This document shows positions 7,667 to 15,249 of a stretch of DNA of 34,397 nt, piece by piece. The first letter of the stretch is position 1; each line of letters begins with the position of its first letter. The notes beneath the pieces were generated by a model. The model did not search any database. It saw nothing but the letters and a program-made list of their open reading frames with translations, and was not told the DNA's origin. The position numbers and the translations under genes were made by a program. The stretch is from positions 1 to 34,397 of the forward strand of contig JAPLHB010000227.1 of NCBI GenBank assembly GCA_026389845.1. Reading direction: 5' to 3'. This stretch comes from Chloroflexota bacterium (GTDB lineage: Bacteria; Chloroflexota; Anaerolineae; CG2-30-64-16).

Positions 7667-10300
7667 ATGGACCCCACACAACTCATTCCAGAGAGACTCA
7701 AAGAGAAGCTCGCCGACGGCCTGGTCGAACTGCTGGCCGGGAGCGCTGAACGCTTGGGCGGTGAGCAGATCGCGGGGAACATTCGCAAGTTTTCGTCGCG
7801 CGGCGATCTGCTCCAATCCATTGACCGCGCCCTGGAGGCCGGCGTCCGGCGCTTCATCAAGGAGTACATGGGCCAGGATGAAGACTTGGTCGAAGCGGTC
7901 CGTGCCGACGACCTCTTTTGGCAGTCCGAAATGGTGCAGGATGCGCTGGTCAAGCTGGTCAGCCGGCCCAGCGCCTGGCTCGGCGAGGAACGGGAGACGG
8001 TGCTCCGGCACTTCGAGACCCTCTGGCCAACCAGGGTCAACCGAGAGCGGGTGGACAAGGCCATCACCTTCCTCTTGCGCTGCATTGCTGAGGAGTTGTG
8101 GTCGCTGCCCGGCGCGCGTGAGATTCGCGAAGCCTACAGCATCCAATTCCAGGAACTTAGCGCTGAGGCCCAGCGTGAGGGGGTCGCGCTGGCCCGCCAG
8201 CAACTTCAGGCCACCACACAGATGAACGCCGACCTGCGGCAGGCGCTGCTCCAATTGATCGGACTGGTGGAGCAGAAGGTGCTCGCTGCGCCGGCGCCAG
8301 TCGCCATGTTGGCATCGCCTCGACCATACCACAATCTTCCGCAGCCTACCTACACGCAGTTCGTCGGTCGTGACGACGAGCTGGTCTGGCTCAGGCAGCG
8401 GCTCTCGCCGGCCGACCGGGCCTGGCAGATCGGCATCACCGGCATCGGCGGCGTCGGGAAAAGCGCCCTGGCCCTGGCGATTGGGCATGAAAATCGGGAG
8501 CGCTACAGCGAGTTATCACCTGAAGAACGCTTCGAGGCTATCGTCTGGGTCTCGGCGAAGGAAGAGGTGCTGACGGCATTCGGCCGCGAGCGGGCAAACG
8601 TGCCGGAGCAGGTGCTCCACACGCTTGAGGATGTCTACACGGCCATCGCGCGCGTGTTGGAGCGCGAGGACATCACCCGCGCCCAACCCGAGGAACAGAA
8701 CGCGCTTGTGGAAAAAGCGCTGAAACGCCAGCGCACCCTCCTGATCATGGACAACCTGGAGAGCGTCAAAGATGACCGGATCAAGGCGTTCCTGCGCAAT
8801 TTGCCGCCGCCGACCAAAGCCATCATCACCTCGCGCGAGAGCCTGGATGTTGCCGATGTAAAACCGTTGACAGGGCTTCCCTGGGATAAAGCAGAAAGAC
8901 TCATCGAAGAAGATTGTCGGGTGCGCGAGGTGTCCTTGACGCTACAGCAGCAAAAGCACATCTTTGAACTCACCTCCGGATTGCCGCTGCCGATCAAGTT
9001 GGGTATCGCCCGCATGGCCGGCGGAGAGAGCTTTGCGTCGGTTGATCGGTGGCTGGGTAACTCGACGGGCGAACTATCGGAATACTGCATCGAGGGGCAG
9101 CTTGATCTTGCCCGTCAACGCAATCCAAACGCTTGGACAATGCTTCTTGTTTGCGCCCTGTTTGACCGTGCAGCGGGTGCATCACGTGAGGCCCTCGGCA
9201 AAATTACCGATCTCTCATATGTCGATCGCGATGCGGCCCTGGCTCAATTGCAACGGCTCCTGCTTGTGAACCGTCGCGAAGACGATCGATTCTGGATCCT
9301 GCCAATTGTACAACGACGAGCGAGTGCTGAAATAGGCACTCATTCAGAAACGGCGGACCTTGTTCGTCGCTGGATACAGTGGTCACTGGATTTCGTCCGG
9401 CTGTACGACCTTGAGACGCATGGTGATTATGAGACGGCGCTCGTGGTAGGGAGAGAGTTTGCGAACTTACGATTAGCGCTGGTGTGGTGTCGCGACAATC
9501 ATCGCCACGAAGAGCTATTCGCCCTATGTGCTGCGCTTAGCCTTTATGCTCTTAGGAGCGATCTGTATTCTCACTTGGAAGTCATCTTGGAGACTTGGCT
9601 GGCCACAGCCACTGAGGCGGGATGTCGGATCGATGAAGGACGAGCGTGCGCATGGCTAGGAGAACTGTACCAGATTTGGGGTCAGCAAACTGAGGCAGTG
9701 GAATATCTGGATCGAGCCGAGGCAATCCTTGGTGACTATCCCAATGAACCAGAACTGATGCATAGCTGGTCAGTGCGCGCAGACATCCTGACTGAGCGAA
9801 GCACACTTGATCAGGCGGAAGCGATGGCTCAGAGGATTCTGGAAACCGCAATTCGAGTCGCTGACCTGGATTATCAAGTAGTTGCGGCTTACAGACTTGC
9901 GCTTGTGGCGCGAAAACGAGGCAACAGCGCTGATGTTGCGAGGTGGCTTGACCAAGCAGAACAATGGGCATCCGAACTCAACTCACCCAGGCGCCTGGAT
10001 AATATCAGGTACAGGCGCGCTGTCAATCTTTCGTTTCAGGGCGACTTTGCGGCCGCGGAAGGTATCCTCGATAACCTACTGCGAGAAAACGTTGTGAAGG
10101 GCCAACGCCGTTATGTGGCGCTCAACAAGTACCGACTAGCCCATATTTACTTCCACACGGGACGGCTGCGTTTGGCACGCCAGTCTGCAAAAGAGGCTCG
10201 AGACATGTTTGAGGATCTCGGGGCAGGACGATACTTGACCAGGGTAGAAGCACTGTTGCACAGACTACCAGAAGAAGAACCGGCGGGCACAGCAGGTTGA
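7667..10300 (+). CDS. STAND (NB-ARC-like) NTPase with helical-repeat C-terminus
   Basis: The ATG at 7667 (MDPTQLIPERLK) is preferred over a TTG at 7652, giving 877 residues. The order is: a helical N-terminal region of about 220 residues that I do not recognise, then a central nucleotide-binding module with Walker A GIGGVGKS (259-266), Walker B LLIMDNLE (acidic residue D362), TSR (388-390) and GLPLPIKL (438-445), the last like the GLPL motif of NB-ARC proteins. From about 600 to the end it is helical repeats with TPR-like spacing. STAND NTPases act as ligand-triggered switches that oligomerise; in bacteria several sense phage proteins. Here the repeat region would be the sensor and the N-terminus the output, which is inference. 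It lies between a DUF262/HNH gene and the DUF499 ATPase. Confidence 0.82.
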   Translation: MDPTQLIPERLKEKLADGLVELLAGSAERLGGEQIAGNIRKFSSRGDLLQSIDRALEAGVRRFIKEYMGQDEDLVEAVRADDLFWQSEMVQDALVKLVSRPSAWLGEERETVLRHFETLWPTRVNRERVDKAITFLLRCIAEELWSLPGAREIREAYSIQFQELSAEAQREGVALARQQLQATTQMNADLRQALLQLIGLVEQKVLAAPAPVAMLASPRPYHNLPQPTYTQFVGRDDELVWLRQRLSPADRAWQIGITGIGGVGKSALALAIGHENRERYSELSPEERFEAIVWVSAKEEVLTAFGRERANVPEQVLHTLEDVYTAIARVLEREDITRAQPEEQNALVEKALKRQRTLLIMDNLESVKDDRIKAFLRNLPPPTKAIITSRESLDVADVKPLTGLPWDKAERLIEEDCRVREVSLTLQQQKHIFELTSGLPLPIKLGIARMAGGESFASVDRWLGNSTGELSEYCIEGQLDLARQRNPNAWTMLLVCALFDRAAGASREALGKITDLSYVDRDAALAQLQRLLLVNRREDDRFWILPIVQRRASAEIGTHSETADLVRRWIQWSLDFVRLYDLETHGDYETALVVGREFANLRLALVWCRDNHRHEELFALCAALSLYALRSDLYSHLEVILETWLATATEAGCRIDEGRACAWLGELYQIWGQQTEAVEYLDRAEAILGDYPNEPELMHSWSVRADILTERSTLDQAEAMAQRILETAIRVADLDYQVVAAYRLALVARKRGNSADVARWLDQAEQWASELNSPRRLDNIRYRRAVNLSFQGDFAAAEGILDNLLRENVVKGQRRYVALNKYRLAHIYFHTGRLRLARQSAKEARDMFEDLGAGRYLTRVEALLHRLPEEEPAGTAG

Positions 10301-10349
10301 ATACAAAACCACTACACTGCGCCGCGATTGAGAATGAGGAGATTCAGGC

Positions 10350-13331
10350 ATGGCCCTCAAACCGTGGTACCAAGTCGTCTATCCCCGCAAAGACTTGCGG
10401 GAAAACCGCCCGCTGGACGCGGCCGAGTTTGCCGTCCACCTGGACCAGGTGCGCGATGGCCGCGCACCGGGCGACTACCAGGACCCGGCCCGCTTCTTCA
10501 GCCGCACCTACCTGACCGCCAGCCTGACCGACCTGGCCGGCCAGGTGCTGCGCCGGCTGTCGGGCGAGCGCACTGAGGCGTCGGCGGTCTTCAACCTGAG
10601 CACCCAGTTCGGCGGCGGCAAGACCCACGCGCTCACGCTGCTCTATCACCTGGGCAAGCACGGGCCGGCCGCGCGCGAGTGGCAGGGGGTGGGGCGGCTC
10701 CTGCGTCAGGCCGGGCTGGAGTGCATCCCCAAAGCGGCCACCGCGGTCTTTGTCGGCACCGAGTTCGACTCGCTGCGCGGCCGAGGCGGCGACGACGGCA
10801 CACCGCTGCGCCGGACGCCGTGGGGCGAGATCGCCTACCAGCTTGGCGGCGCGGAGGCGCTGGCAGTGCTGGGCGAGCACGAGGCGCAGTTCATCGAGCC
10901 GAAGGGGGACGTGATCCGGGCGTTCCTGCCCAAAGATCGGCCGGCCATCATCTTGGTGGACGAGGTCATCAACTACGTCAGCACCTACCGGAGCCTGGGT
11001 TACCACAACCGGATGTACAACTTCCTCCAGGCCCTCTCCGAGACCGCGCGCGGCCAGGATAACGTCGGGCTGGTCGTCTCGATCCCCGCGTCGGAGCTGG
11101 AGTACACCGCCGAAGACGAGGCCGACGAGCAGCGCTTCAAGAAGATGCTCGACCGGGTGGGCAAGGCGATCATGATGTCGGCCGAGACCGAGACCGCCGA
11201 GATCATCCGCCGCCGGCTCTTCGAGTGGGACTCGCCCGCCCTGACGCAGGACGGCCGGATCATGTTGAGCCGGGAGGCCCGCGACACCTGCCAGGCCTAC
11301 GCCGACTGGGTCATGACGCACCGGCTGCAACTGCCCAGTTGGTTCGCGCCAGACAGCGCCCAGGAAGCCTTCATAGCGACCTACCCCTTCCACCCGACCG
11401 TGCTCTCGGTCTTCGAGCGCAAGTGGCAGGTGCTCCCCCGCTTTCAGCGCACCCGCGGCGTGTTGCGTCTGCTGGCGCTGTGGGTGGCCCGGGCCTATCA
11501 GAGCGGCTACCGGGGCACGCACAAGGATCCGCTGCTGGGCATCGGTACTGCGCCGCTGGACGATCCCATGTTCCGCTCGGCCGTCTTCGAGCAGCTTGGC
11601 GAAGGCCGGCTGGAGGGGGCCGTCACCACCGACATCTGTGGCCGGCGCGAATCGCACGCCACCCGGCTGGACGACGAAGCGGTGGAGACGATCCGCCGCG
11701 GCCGGCTGCACCGCCAGGCCGCGGCCGCGATCTTCTTCGAGTCCAATGGTGGACAACAGCGCATGGAGGCCACCGCGCCCGAAATCCGCCTGGCCGTGGC
11801 CGCGCCCGACCTGGACATCGGCAACGTCGAGCCGGTGCTGGAGGGGCTGCGCGGCGCGTGCTACTTCCTGACCGTGGAAGGCAACAGCTACCGCTTCAGC
11901 GTCACCCCCAACCTCAACAAGCTGCTCGCCGACCGCCGCGCCAACATCGGCGACGCCAGGATCACCGAGACCATCGGCGCCGAGGTGCAGCGCGTCTTTC
12001 GCATGGGGGCGGGCCTCGAGCGCGTCTACTTCCCAGAGACCAGCGGCGAGATTCCCGATCGGCCCGTGCTGGTGCTGGCCGTGCTGGCGCCCGATCACGT
12101 CAGGGAGGATCCCGCGACCACGGCCTTGATCAACCGCATCACGCGCGAGGCGGGCAGCTCGGGCCGCACCTTCAAGAGCGCCCTGCTGTGGGCCGTGCCA
12201 GAGGACGACGCCCAACTGCGCACCGATGCCCGGCAGTGGCTCGCCTGGGAGCTGATTCGCGACGAGCACGCGGGCGGGCAGCTCCGGCTGGACGACGTGC
12301 AGCAGCGGCAGCTCCAGACTGACCTGGGCAAGGCGAAGGCGAACCTGGCCGAGAGCGTCTGGCGTGCATACAAGAACGTGGCCCTGCTGGGCAAAGACAA
12401 CGAGCTGCGGACCATCAACCTGGGCCTGATCCACTCCAGCGCGGCGGCCAGCATCGTCGAGCTGATCCTCCGCCGCTTGAGGCAGGACGGCGAGATCGAG
12501 GACACGATCAGCCCCAACTTCCTGCGCCGCAACTGGCCCGCCTTCCCGGAGTGGAGTACGCGCGGCGTGCGCGACGCCTTCTTCGCATCGCCCCGCTTCC
12601 CGCGTCTGGCCGACCCGAACGCGATCCGCGACACGGTCGTCAACGGCGTCCGCGAGGGCTTCCTGGCCTACGTCGGCAAGGCAGGCGGGGGCGGCTACGA
12701 GCCATTCTACTTCCAGACCTCGGTCAATCCCTACAGCGTCGAGATCTCCGACGACATGTACCTCATCACGAAAGAGACCGCCGAGGCGTACCTGAGTCGG
12801 GTTCAGGATGGCTCCAAGGTCGTCGCGGTGCGCATCGTGCCCGATGGTGCGCAGCTTCGCCCGAATGAAGAGCTTGCGTTCAGCATCCGATGCTTGAATC
12901 AACACGGCGATGAGGTCGAGCCGGGTTACACGGTGTGGCGCGTATCGAGTGGCACGATCGATGGGCAGGGCCGCTTGCGCGCCAGTCAGGCCGAGGGGGA
13001 GATTACCGTCACGGCGATAGTGGGCGACGTCAGCGGTACTGCGCTGGTACGGGTAAGCCTGGCCGAGACTCCGCCCCCACCGCCGCCGCCACCCCCTCCA
13101 CCACTGCCACTACAGACCCGGCGCCTGACATGGTCTGGCGAGGTCCCGGCGCAGAAGTGGATGAACTTCTACACCAGGGTCCTCTCCCGCTTCGCGGTCG
13201 GCGGCGGGTTGAAGCTCACGGTGCAGGTCGAGGTCGCGCCGTCCGGCGGGGTATCGGAGCAGAAGGTGGAGGAAACCAAGGGGGCGTTGCGGGAGTTGGG
13301 GCTGGAGGATTCTGTGGCCGTGGGGGAATGA
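10350..13331 (+). CDS. DUF499 ATPase with Ig-like domain and polyproline linker
   Basis: This 993-residue protein starts at an ATG with GGAG about 10 bases upstream. The DUF499 core opens with KPWYQVVYPRKDL, carries Walker A FGGGKTH (residues 87-93, K91) and Walker B PAIILVDEVINYV (about 195-207). After the ATPase and helical region, about residues 825-905 read like a bacterial Ig-like (Big2) domain: VRIVPDG, a GDEV turn, V-W-R-V-SSGTIDGQGRL, then EITVTAIVGD. A run of 11 prolines with one Leu break (about 909-921) joins this to a conserved tail of about 70 residues. The protein is the likely motor of the helicase-methylase-ATPase set. A very long open frame on the opposite strand is a GC artefact. 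Confidence 0.87.
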   Translation: MALKPWYQVVYPRKDLRENRPLDAAEFAVHLDQVRDGRAPGDYQDPARFFSRTYLTASLTDLAGQVLRRLSGERTEASAVFNLSTQFGGGKTHALTLLYHLGKHGPAAREWQGVGRLLRQAGLECIPKAATAVFVGTEFDSLRGRGGDDGTPLRRTPWGEIAYQLGGAEALAVLGEHEAQFIEPKGDVIRAFLPKDRPAIILVDEVINYVSTYRSLGYHNRMYNFLQALSETARGQDNVGLVVSIPASELEYTAEDEADEQRFKKMLDRVGKAIMMSAETETAEIIRRRLFEWDSPALTQDGRIMLSREARDTCQAYADWVMTHRLQLPSWFAPDSAQEAFIATYPFHPTVLSVFERKWQVLPRFQRTRGVLRLLALWVARAYQSGYRGTHKDPLLGIGTAPLDDPMFRSAVFEQLGEGRLEGAVTTDICGRRESHATRLDDEAVETIRRGRLHRQAAAAIFFESNGGQQRMEATAPEIRLAVAAPDLDIGNVEPVLEGLRGACYFLTVEGNSYRFSVTPNLNKLLADRRANIGDARITETIGAEVQRVFRMGAGLERVYFPETSGEIPDRPVLVLAVLAPDHVREDPATTALINRITREAGSSGRTFKSALLWAVPEDDAQLRTDARQWLAWELIRDEHAGGQLRLDDVQQRQLQTDLGKAKANLAESVWRAYKNVALLGKDNELRTINLGLIHSSAAASIVELILRRLRQDGEIEDTISPNFLRRNWPAFPEWSTRGVRDAFFASPRFPRLADPNAIRDTVVNGVREGFLAYVGKAGGGGYEPFYFQTSVNPYSVEISDDMYLITKETAEAYLSRVQDGSKVVAVRIVPDGAQLRPNEELAFSIRCLNQHGDEVEPGYTVWRVSSGTIDGQGRLRASQAEGEITVTAIVGDVSGTALVRVSLAETPPPPPPPPPPPLPLQTRRLTWSGEVPAQKWMNFYTRVLSRFAVGGGLKLTVQVEVAPSGGVSEQKVEETKGALRELGLEDSVAVGE

Positions 13332-13487
13332 CGTCCAGACGTGAATTGCCCGGCCTGAGAGCGGGACTTCGACGCCGAGGGCTGGCTGAGTCCGGCATCG
13401 GCACGTCCGGCGTCAGCCCCGTGTGCATGTCCATTTAGGTGATCCGCCCGACCAACGGCGGCGCGTAGCCGCTTTGGGTCGGCCCGC

Positions 13488-13622
13488 TCACATCGCCGGC
13501 CGCATGTCCTTGAGAATCGGCCCCAACTGCTTGCGGAGATCCACGAAGATCTCCTGCACGGGACGGTTGGCGTCAATCACGGTAAAGACGATGGCATCGG
13601 CTTTGACCCGGCGCGCCTGGAG
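13488..13622 (-). pseudogene. C-terminal remnant of an unidentified gene
   Basis: About 44 codons ending at TGA (13488-13490) read QARRVKADAIVFTVIDANR, then PVQEIFVDLRKQLGPI and LKDMRPAM. The regular alternation and clean stop look like a real protein end. A stop codon lies immediately upstream (13623-13625), so the N-terminus is gone. I do not recognise the family. Confidence 0.45.
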
Positions 13623-13769
13623 TCAGCCGAGCCGACCGGATGGGGGATGAACACGATGCGGGAGTGCGCCTGGGCCGTGGGCGGGGAGTGCGTCGTCGAA
13701 TCGCAGCCGGGGCGCGGGACGCGCGTGCGGGTGATCGCGTCATGGCATGGGGCAGGGAAATCCGCGTGA
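13620..13769 (+). pseudogene. Remnant of a sensor histidine kinase (C-terminal end)
   Basis: The frame ending at TGA 13767-13769 reads GWGMNTMREC, then AVGGECVVESQPGRGTRVRV. This matches the end of a LuxR-family-type histidine kinase ATPase domain (G2 box GxGLxxMRERA, then GGxxxVESxPGxGTxVxV). The upstream kinase is missing and the frame begins abruptly against the opposing remnant. Confidence 0.6.
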
Positions 13770-13927
13770 CCGTCCGCGTTTTCATTACCGACGACCATAT
13801 CATGCCGGCGTGCGCTCAAGGCGGTTTGTCCGTTCCGCACGCCAAATTCTTCATATTCACCACGGAGACACAGAGTTCACGGAGACTTTTTCGTTCTTTC
13901 TCCGTGTTCTCTGTGCCCCTGTGGTAA
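13766..13927 (+). pseudogene. Remnant of a response regulator N-terminus
   Basis: A GTG at 13766 overlaps the kinase stop and begins MTVRVFITDDHIMP, the beta-1 strand and acidic pocket (DD) of a NarL-type receiver. Homology then stops, and the frame runs on through an interspersed repeat to TAA at 13925. With the kinase tail it marks a deleted two-component operon. Confidence 0.5.
13859..13927. repeat. CACCACGGAGACACAGAG-type interspersed inverted repeat
   Basis: The left part CACCACGGAGACACAGAG and the right part CTCTGTGCCCCTGTGGT are imperfect inverted copies around a T-rich centre. This is a common class of intergenic repeat and could fold as a hairpin in RNA. Confidence 0.6.
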
Positions 13928-13971
13928 AAACTAGACGTGCGCCTGGTCTATCTGCGCAAAGGTAAGGACTA

Positions 13972-14883
13972 TCACAGCTTCTGCGAGTAGACGTGCAGCT
14001 CCGCCACGCCCTCCGCCTGGAAGTACTCGACGGTGAAGGTGTGGTTGCCGCTGGTCTGGATCAACACGTCGCGCTGGAAGGTGTTGACGGCCTGCACCTG
14101 CCACGAGTCAATCACCAAGACGCCGTCAATGGAGACCCGCACGCCGTCGTCCACCTTCGCGGTGATGCGATACGTGCCGGCGGTCATGTAGAACGTGCGC
14201 GTCCAGCGGGCCGACCAATTGACGTTATGCACCCCCGGTGCGGGCGGGTTCCAGCTCCAGTTGTAATCCAGATTCGCCTCTTGCTGCTCCAACACGGGGG
14301 AACCGCTCAAATCCGCGGTATTCCAATACTGCGCCGACCAGGCGCCCGATCCGCCGGGCACCGGTACGGGATTGGGCTGTGGCCACGGTTGCGGCTGTGG
14401 CCACGGTTGCGGCTGCGGCTGCGGCTGTGGCCACGGCTGTGGCTGTGGGGAATAGCCGCCGCAAATCCGTAGCGCCTGCCCGGCGTAAATCAGATTCGGA
14501 TTCGCGATGCCGTTGCACTGCATCAGCGCCCAGGTCGTCGTGCCGTACCGCCAGGCGATCGTCGCCAGGGTGTCACCGCGTTTCACGACGTAGTAGTCCG
14601 GCGCCGGTCCCGGCTGAGGCGCGCCGCCGGGGATGGTCAAACGCTGGCCGGCGTAAATCCAATTCAGATTGTAGATGTGGTTCACGCGGGCCAACTCATA
14701 CACGTCCACGCCATACATCCGAGCGATGCTCGCCAGCGTCTCGCCGTAGCACACCACGTGGACGCGGGGCGCCAAGGCCGGCGCCGCCTGGCCGCTGGCC
14801 GAGGCCGCAGGCACAAGCGAGACCGTCAACAAAAGGACGACTGCGAGAATGGCGCCCACGCGGCGCCAGCGGTTCCCTGTCAT
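13972..14883 (-). CDS. Secreted protein with two LysM domains and a PA14 domain
   Basis: The start at 14883 is fixed by AAGGAGG seven bases upstream; an in-frame ATG at 14955 would only add translated tandem repeat. The product has 303 residues: a signal peptide (Arg-rich start, hydrophobic 10-25, cleavage near ASA), LysM 1 (about 41-86), LysM 2 (about 96-141), a Pro/Gln/Trp-rich linker of PQPQPWPQ units (about 143-175), and a PA14-like beta domain (about 180-303; YWNTADLSG, W-x-R-W-T-R-T-F, KVDDGVRVSIDG). LysM binds GlcNAc-containing glycans such as peptidoglycan or chitin; PA14 usually binds carbohydrate. It is therefore a probable cell-surface glycan-binding protein without an enzyme domain. 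It diverges from tyrS, with overlapping promoters between them. Confidence 0.85.
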   Translation of the reverse strand: MTGNRWRRVGAILAVVLLLTVSLVPAASASGQAAPALAPRVHVVCYGETLASIARMYGVDVYELARVNHIYNLNWIYAGQRLTIPGGAPQPGPAPDYYVVKRGDTLATIAWRYGTTTWALMQCNGIANPNLIYAGQALRICGGYSPQPQPWPQPQPQPQPWPQPQPWPQPNPVPVPGGSGAWSAQYWNTADLSGSPVLEQQEANLDYNWSWNPPAPGVHNVNWSARWTRTFYMTAGTYRITAKVDDGVRVSIDGVLVIDSWQVQAVNTFQRDVLIQTSGNHTFTVEYFQAEGVAELHVYSQKL

Positions 14884-14901
14884 AGAGACCTCCTTCGGTG
14901 G

Positions 14902-14941
14902 TTGGATGGTTGGATGGTTGGATGGTTGGATGATTGGATGG
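14902..14941. repeat. Five tandem copies of the octamer TTGGATGG
   Basis: Five 8-base units, one with a single change (TTGGATGA), lie between the divergent promoter region and the start of the LysM/PA14 gene, in its 5' untranslated leader. Confidence 0.9.
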
Positions 14942-14986
14942 TCGAACGTATCCACTTGCCTGACACGTGAGAGTACCCTATATCCT

Positions 14987-15016
14987 ATTTTACACCGTTT
15001 GACAGTCTTTCGTCAA
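14987..15016 (-). promoter_or_regulatory. Promoter for the LysM/PA14 gene
   Basis: On the - strand TTGACG (15016-15011), an 18-base spacer and TAAAAT (14992-14987) form a good housekeeping-sigma promoter. The predicted transcript would pass through the octamer repeat before the start at 14883. Confidence 0.55.
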
Positions 15017-15027
15017 TGTGCTAAGAT
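14999..15027 (+). promoter_or_regulatory. Promoter for the tyrS leader
   Basis: TTGACA (14999-15004), a 17-base spacer and TAAGAT (15022-15027) form a promoter reading toward tyrS. Its -35 lies within the opposing promoter, so the two should compete for polymerase. Confidence 0.55.
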
Positions 15028-15033
15028 ACCAAT

Positions 15034-15166
15034 ATGAGCACGAGTTTTCTGCCCGAGGCGCACTGGTACTCGTATGTGGGGGGCAAGTACGCCCCCTGAT
15101 CCCAACGCGCTTCCGGCCAGATCCCATCTCCAAACAGCGTGGCATCTGCCGCGCTGTTTTTATTTC
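15034..15166 (+). promoter_or_regulatory. Structured tyrS leader, candidate attenuator (T-box-like?)
   Basis: Between the promoter and tyrS lies about 130 bases that can form a hairpin ACGAGT...ACTCGT (about 15039-15075), a hairpin GGGGGC-AAGTAC-GCCCCC (about 15080-15097), and a strong terminator (15132-15159). Aminoacyl-tRNA synthetase genes are classic T-box targets, and AGCGTGGCA in the terminator's 5' arm resembles the T-box core AGGGTGGNA. I could not confirm a stem I specifier loop with a UAC codon. Confidence 0.35.
15132..15166 (+). terminator. Intrinsic terminator in the tyrS leader
   Basis: A stem of about 12 base pairs (15132-15143 with 15148-15159, one G-T wobble) and loop ATCT is followed directly by TTTATTT. 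It lies about 85 bases before the tyrS start and should act as an attenuator or end a small RNA. Confidence 0.7.
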
Positions 15167-15169
15167 TTG

Positions 15170-15245
15170 ACCACGGACGACCGACCAACGACGAATGACC
15201 GATGGGCTACGCAATCCGCAATCTTCAATCCGCAATCCGGAGGCA
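15170..15245. repeat. Short-repeat block just before tyrS
   Basis: GACCACGGACGACCGACCAACGACGA-like units are followed by heptamer-like GCAATCCGCAATCTTCAATCC units. The block ends at GGAGG, which is the tyrS ribosome-binding site. The same unit types occur inside the methylase-nuclease gene and ksgA. Confidence 0.6.
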
Positions 15246-15249
15246 TCCC

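Larger units (their letters stand above)
13332..13971. other. Gene-poor boundary region with gene remnants and a palindromic repeat
   Basis: No intact gene is supported in these 640 bases. It holds three truncated remnants (13488-13622 on -, 13620-13769 and 13766-13800 on +) and an interspersed repeat (13859-13927). The remnants abut each other head-on, suggesting past rearrangement at the edge of the defence island. Confidence 0.7.

Noticed and set aside
10344..12905. 853-codon open frame on the - strand
   Set aside because: Mirror of the DUF499 ATPase gene; GC-rich third positions keep the opposite strand free of stops. No family motifs.
14902..14941. CRISPR or iteron-type origin
   Set aside because: Only five 8-base units, without spacers, a DnaA box cluster or a replication gene nearby.
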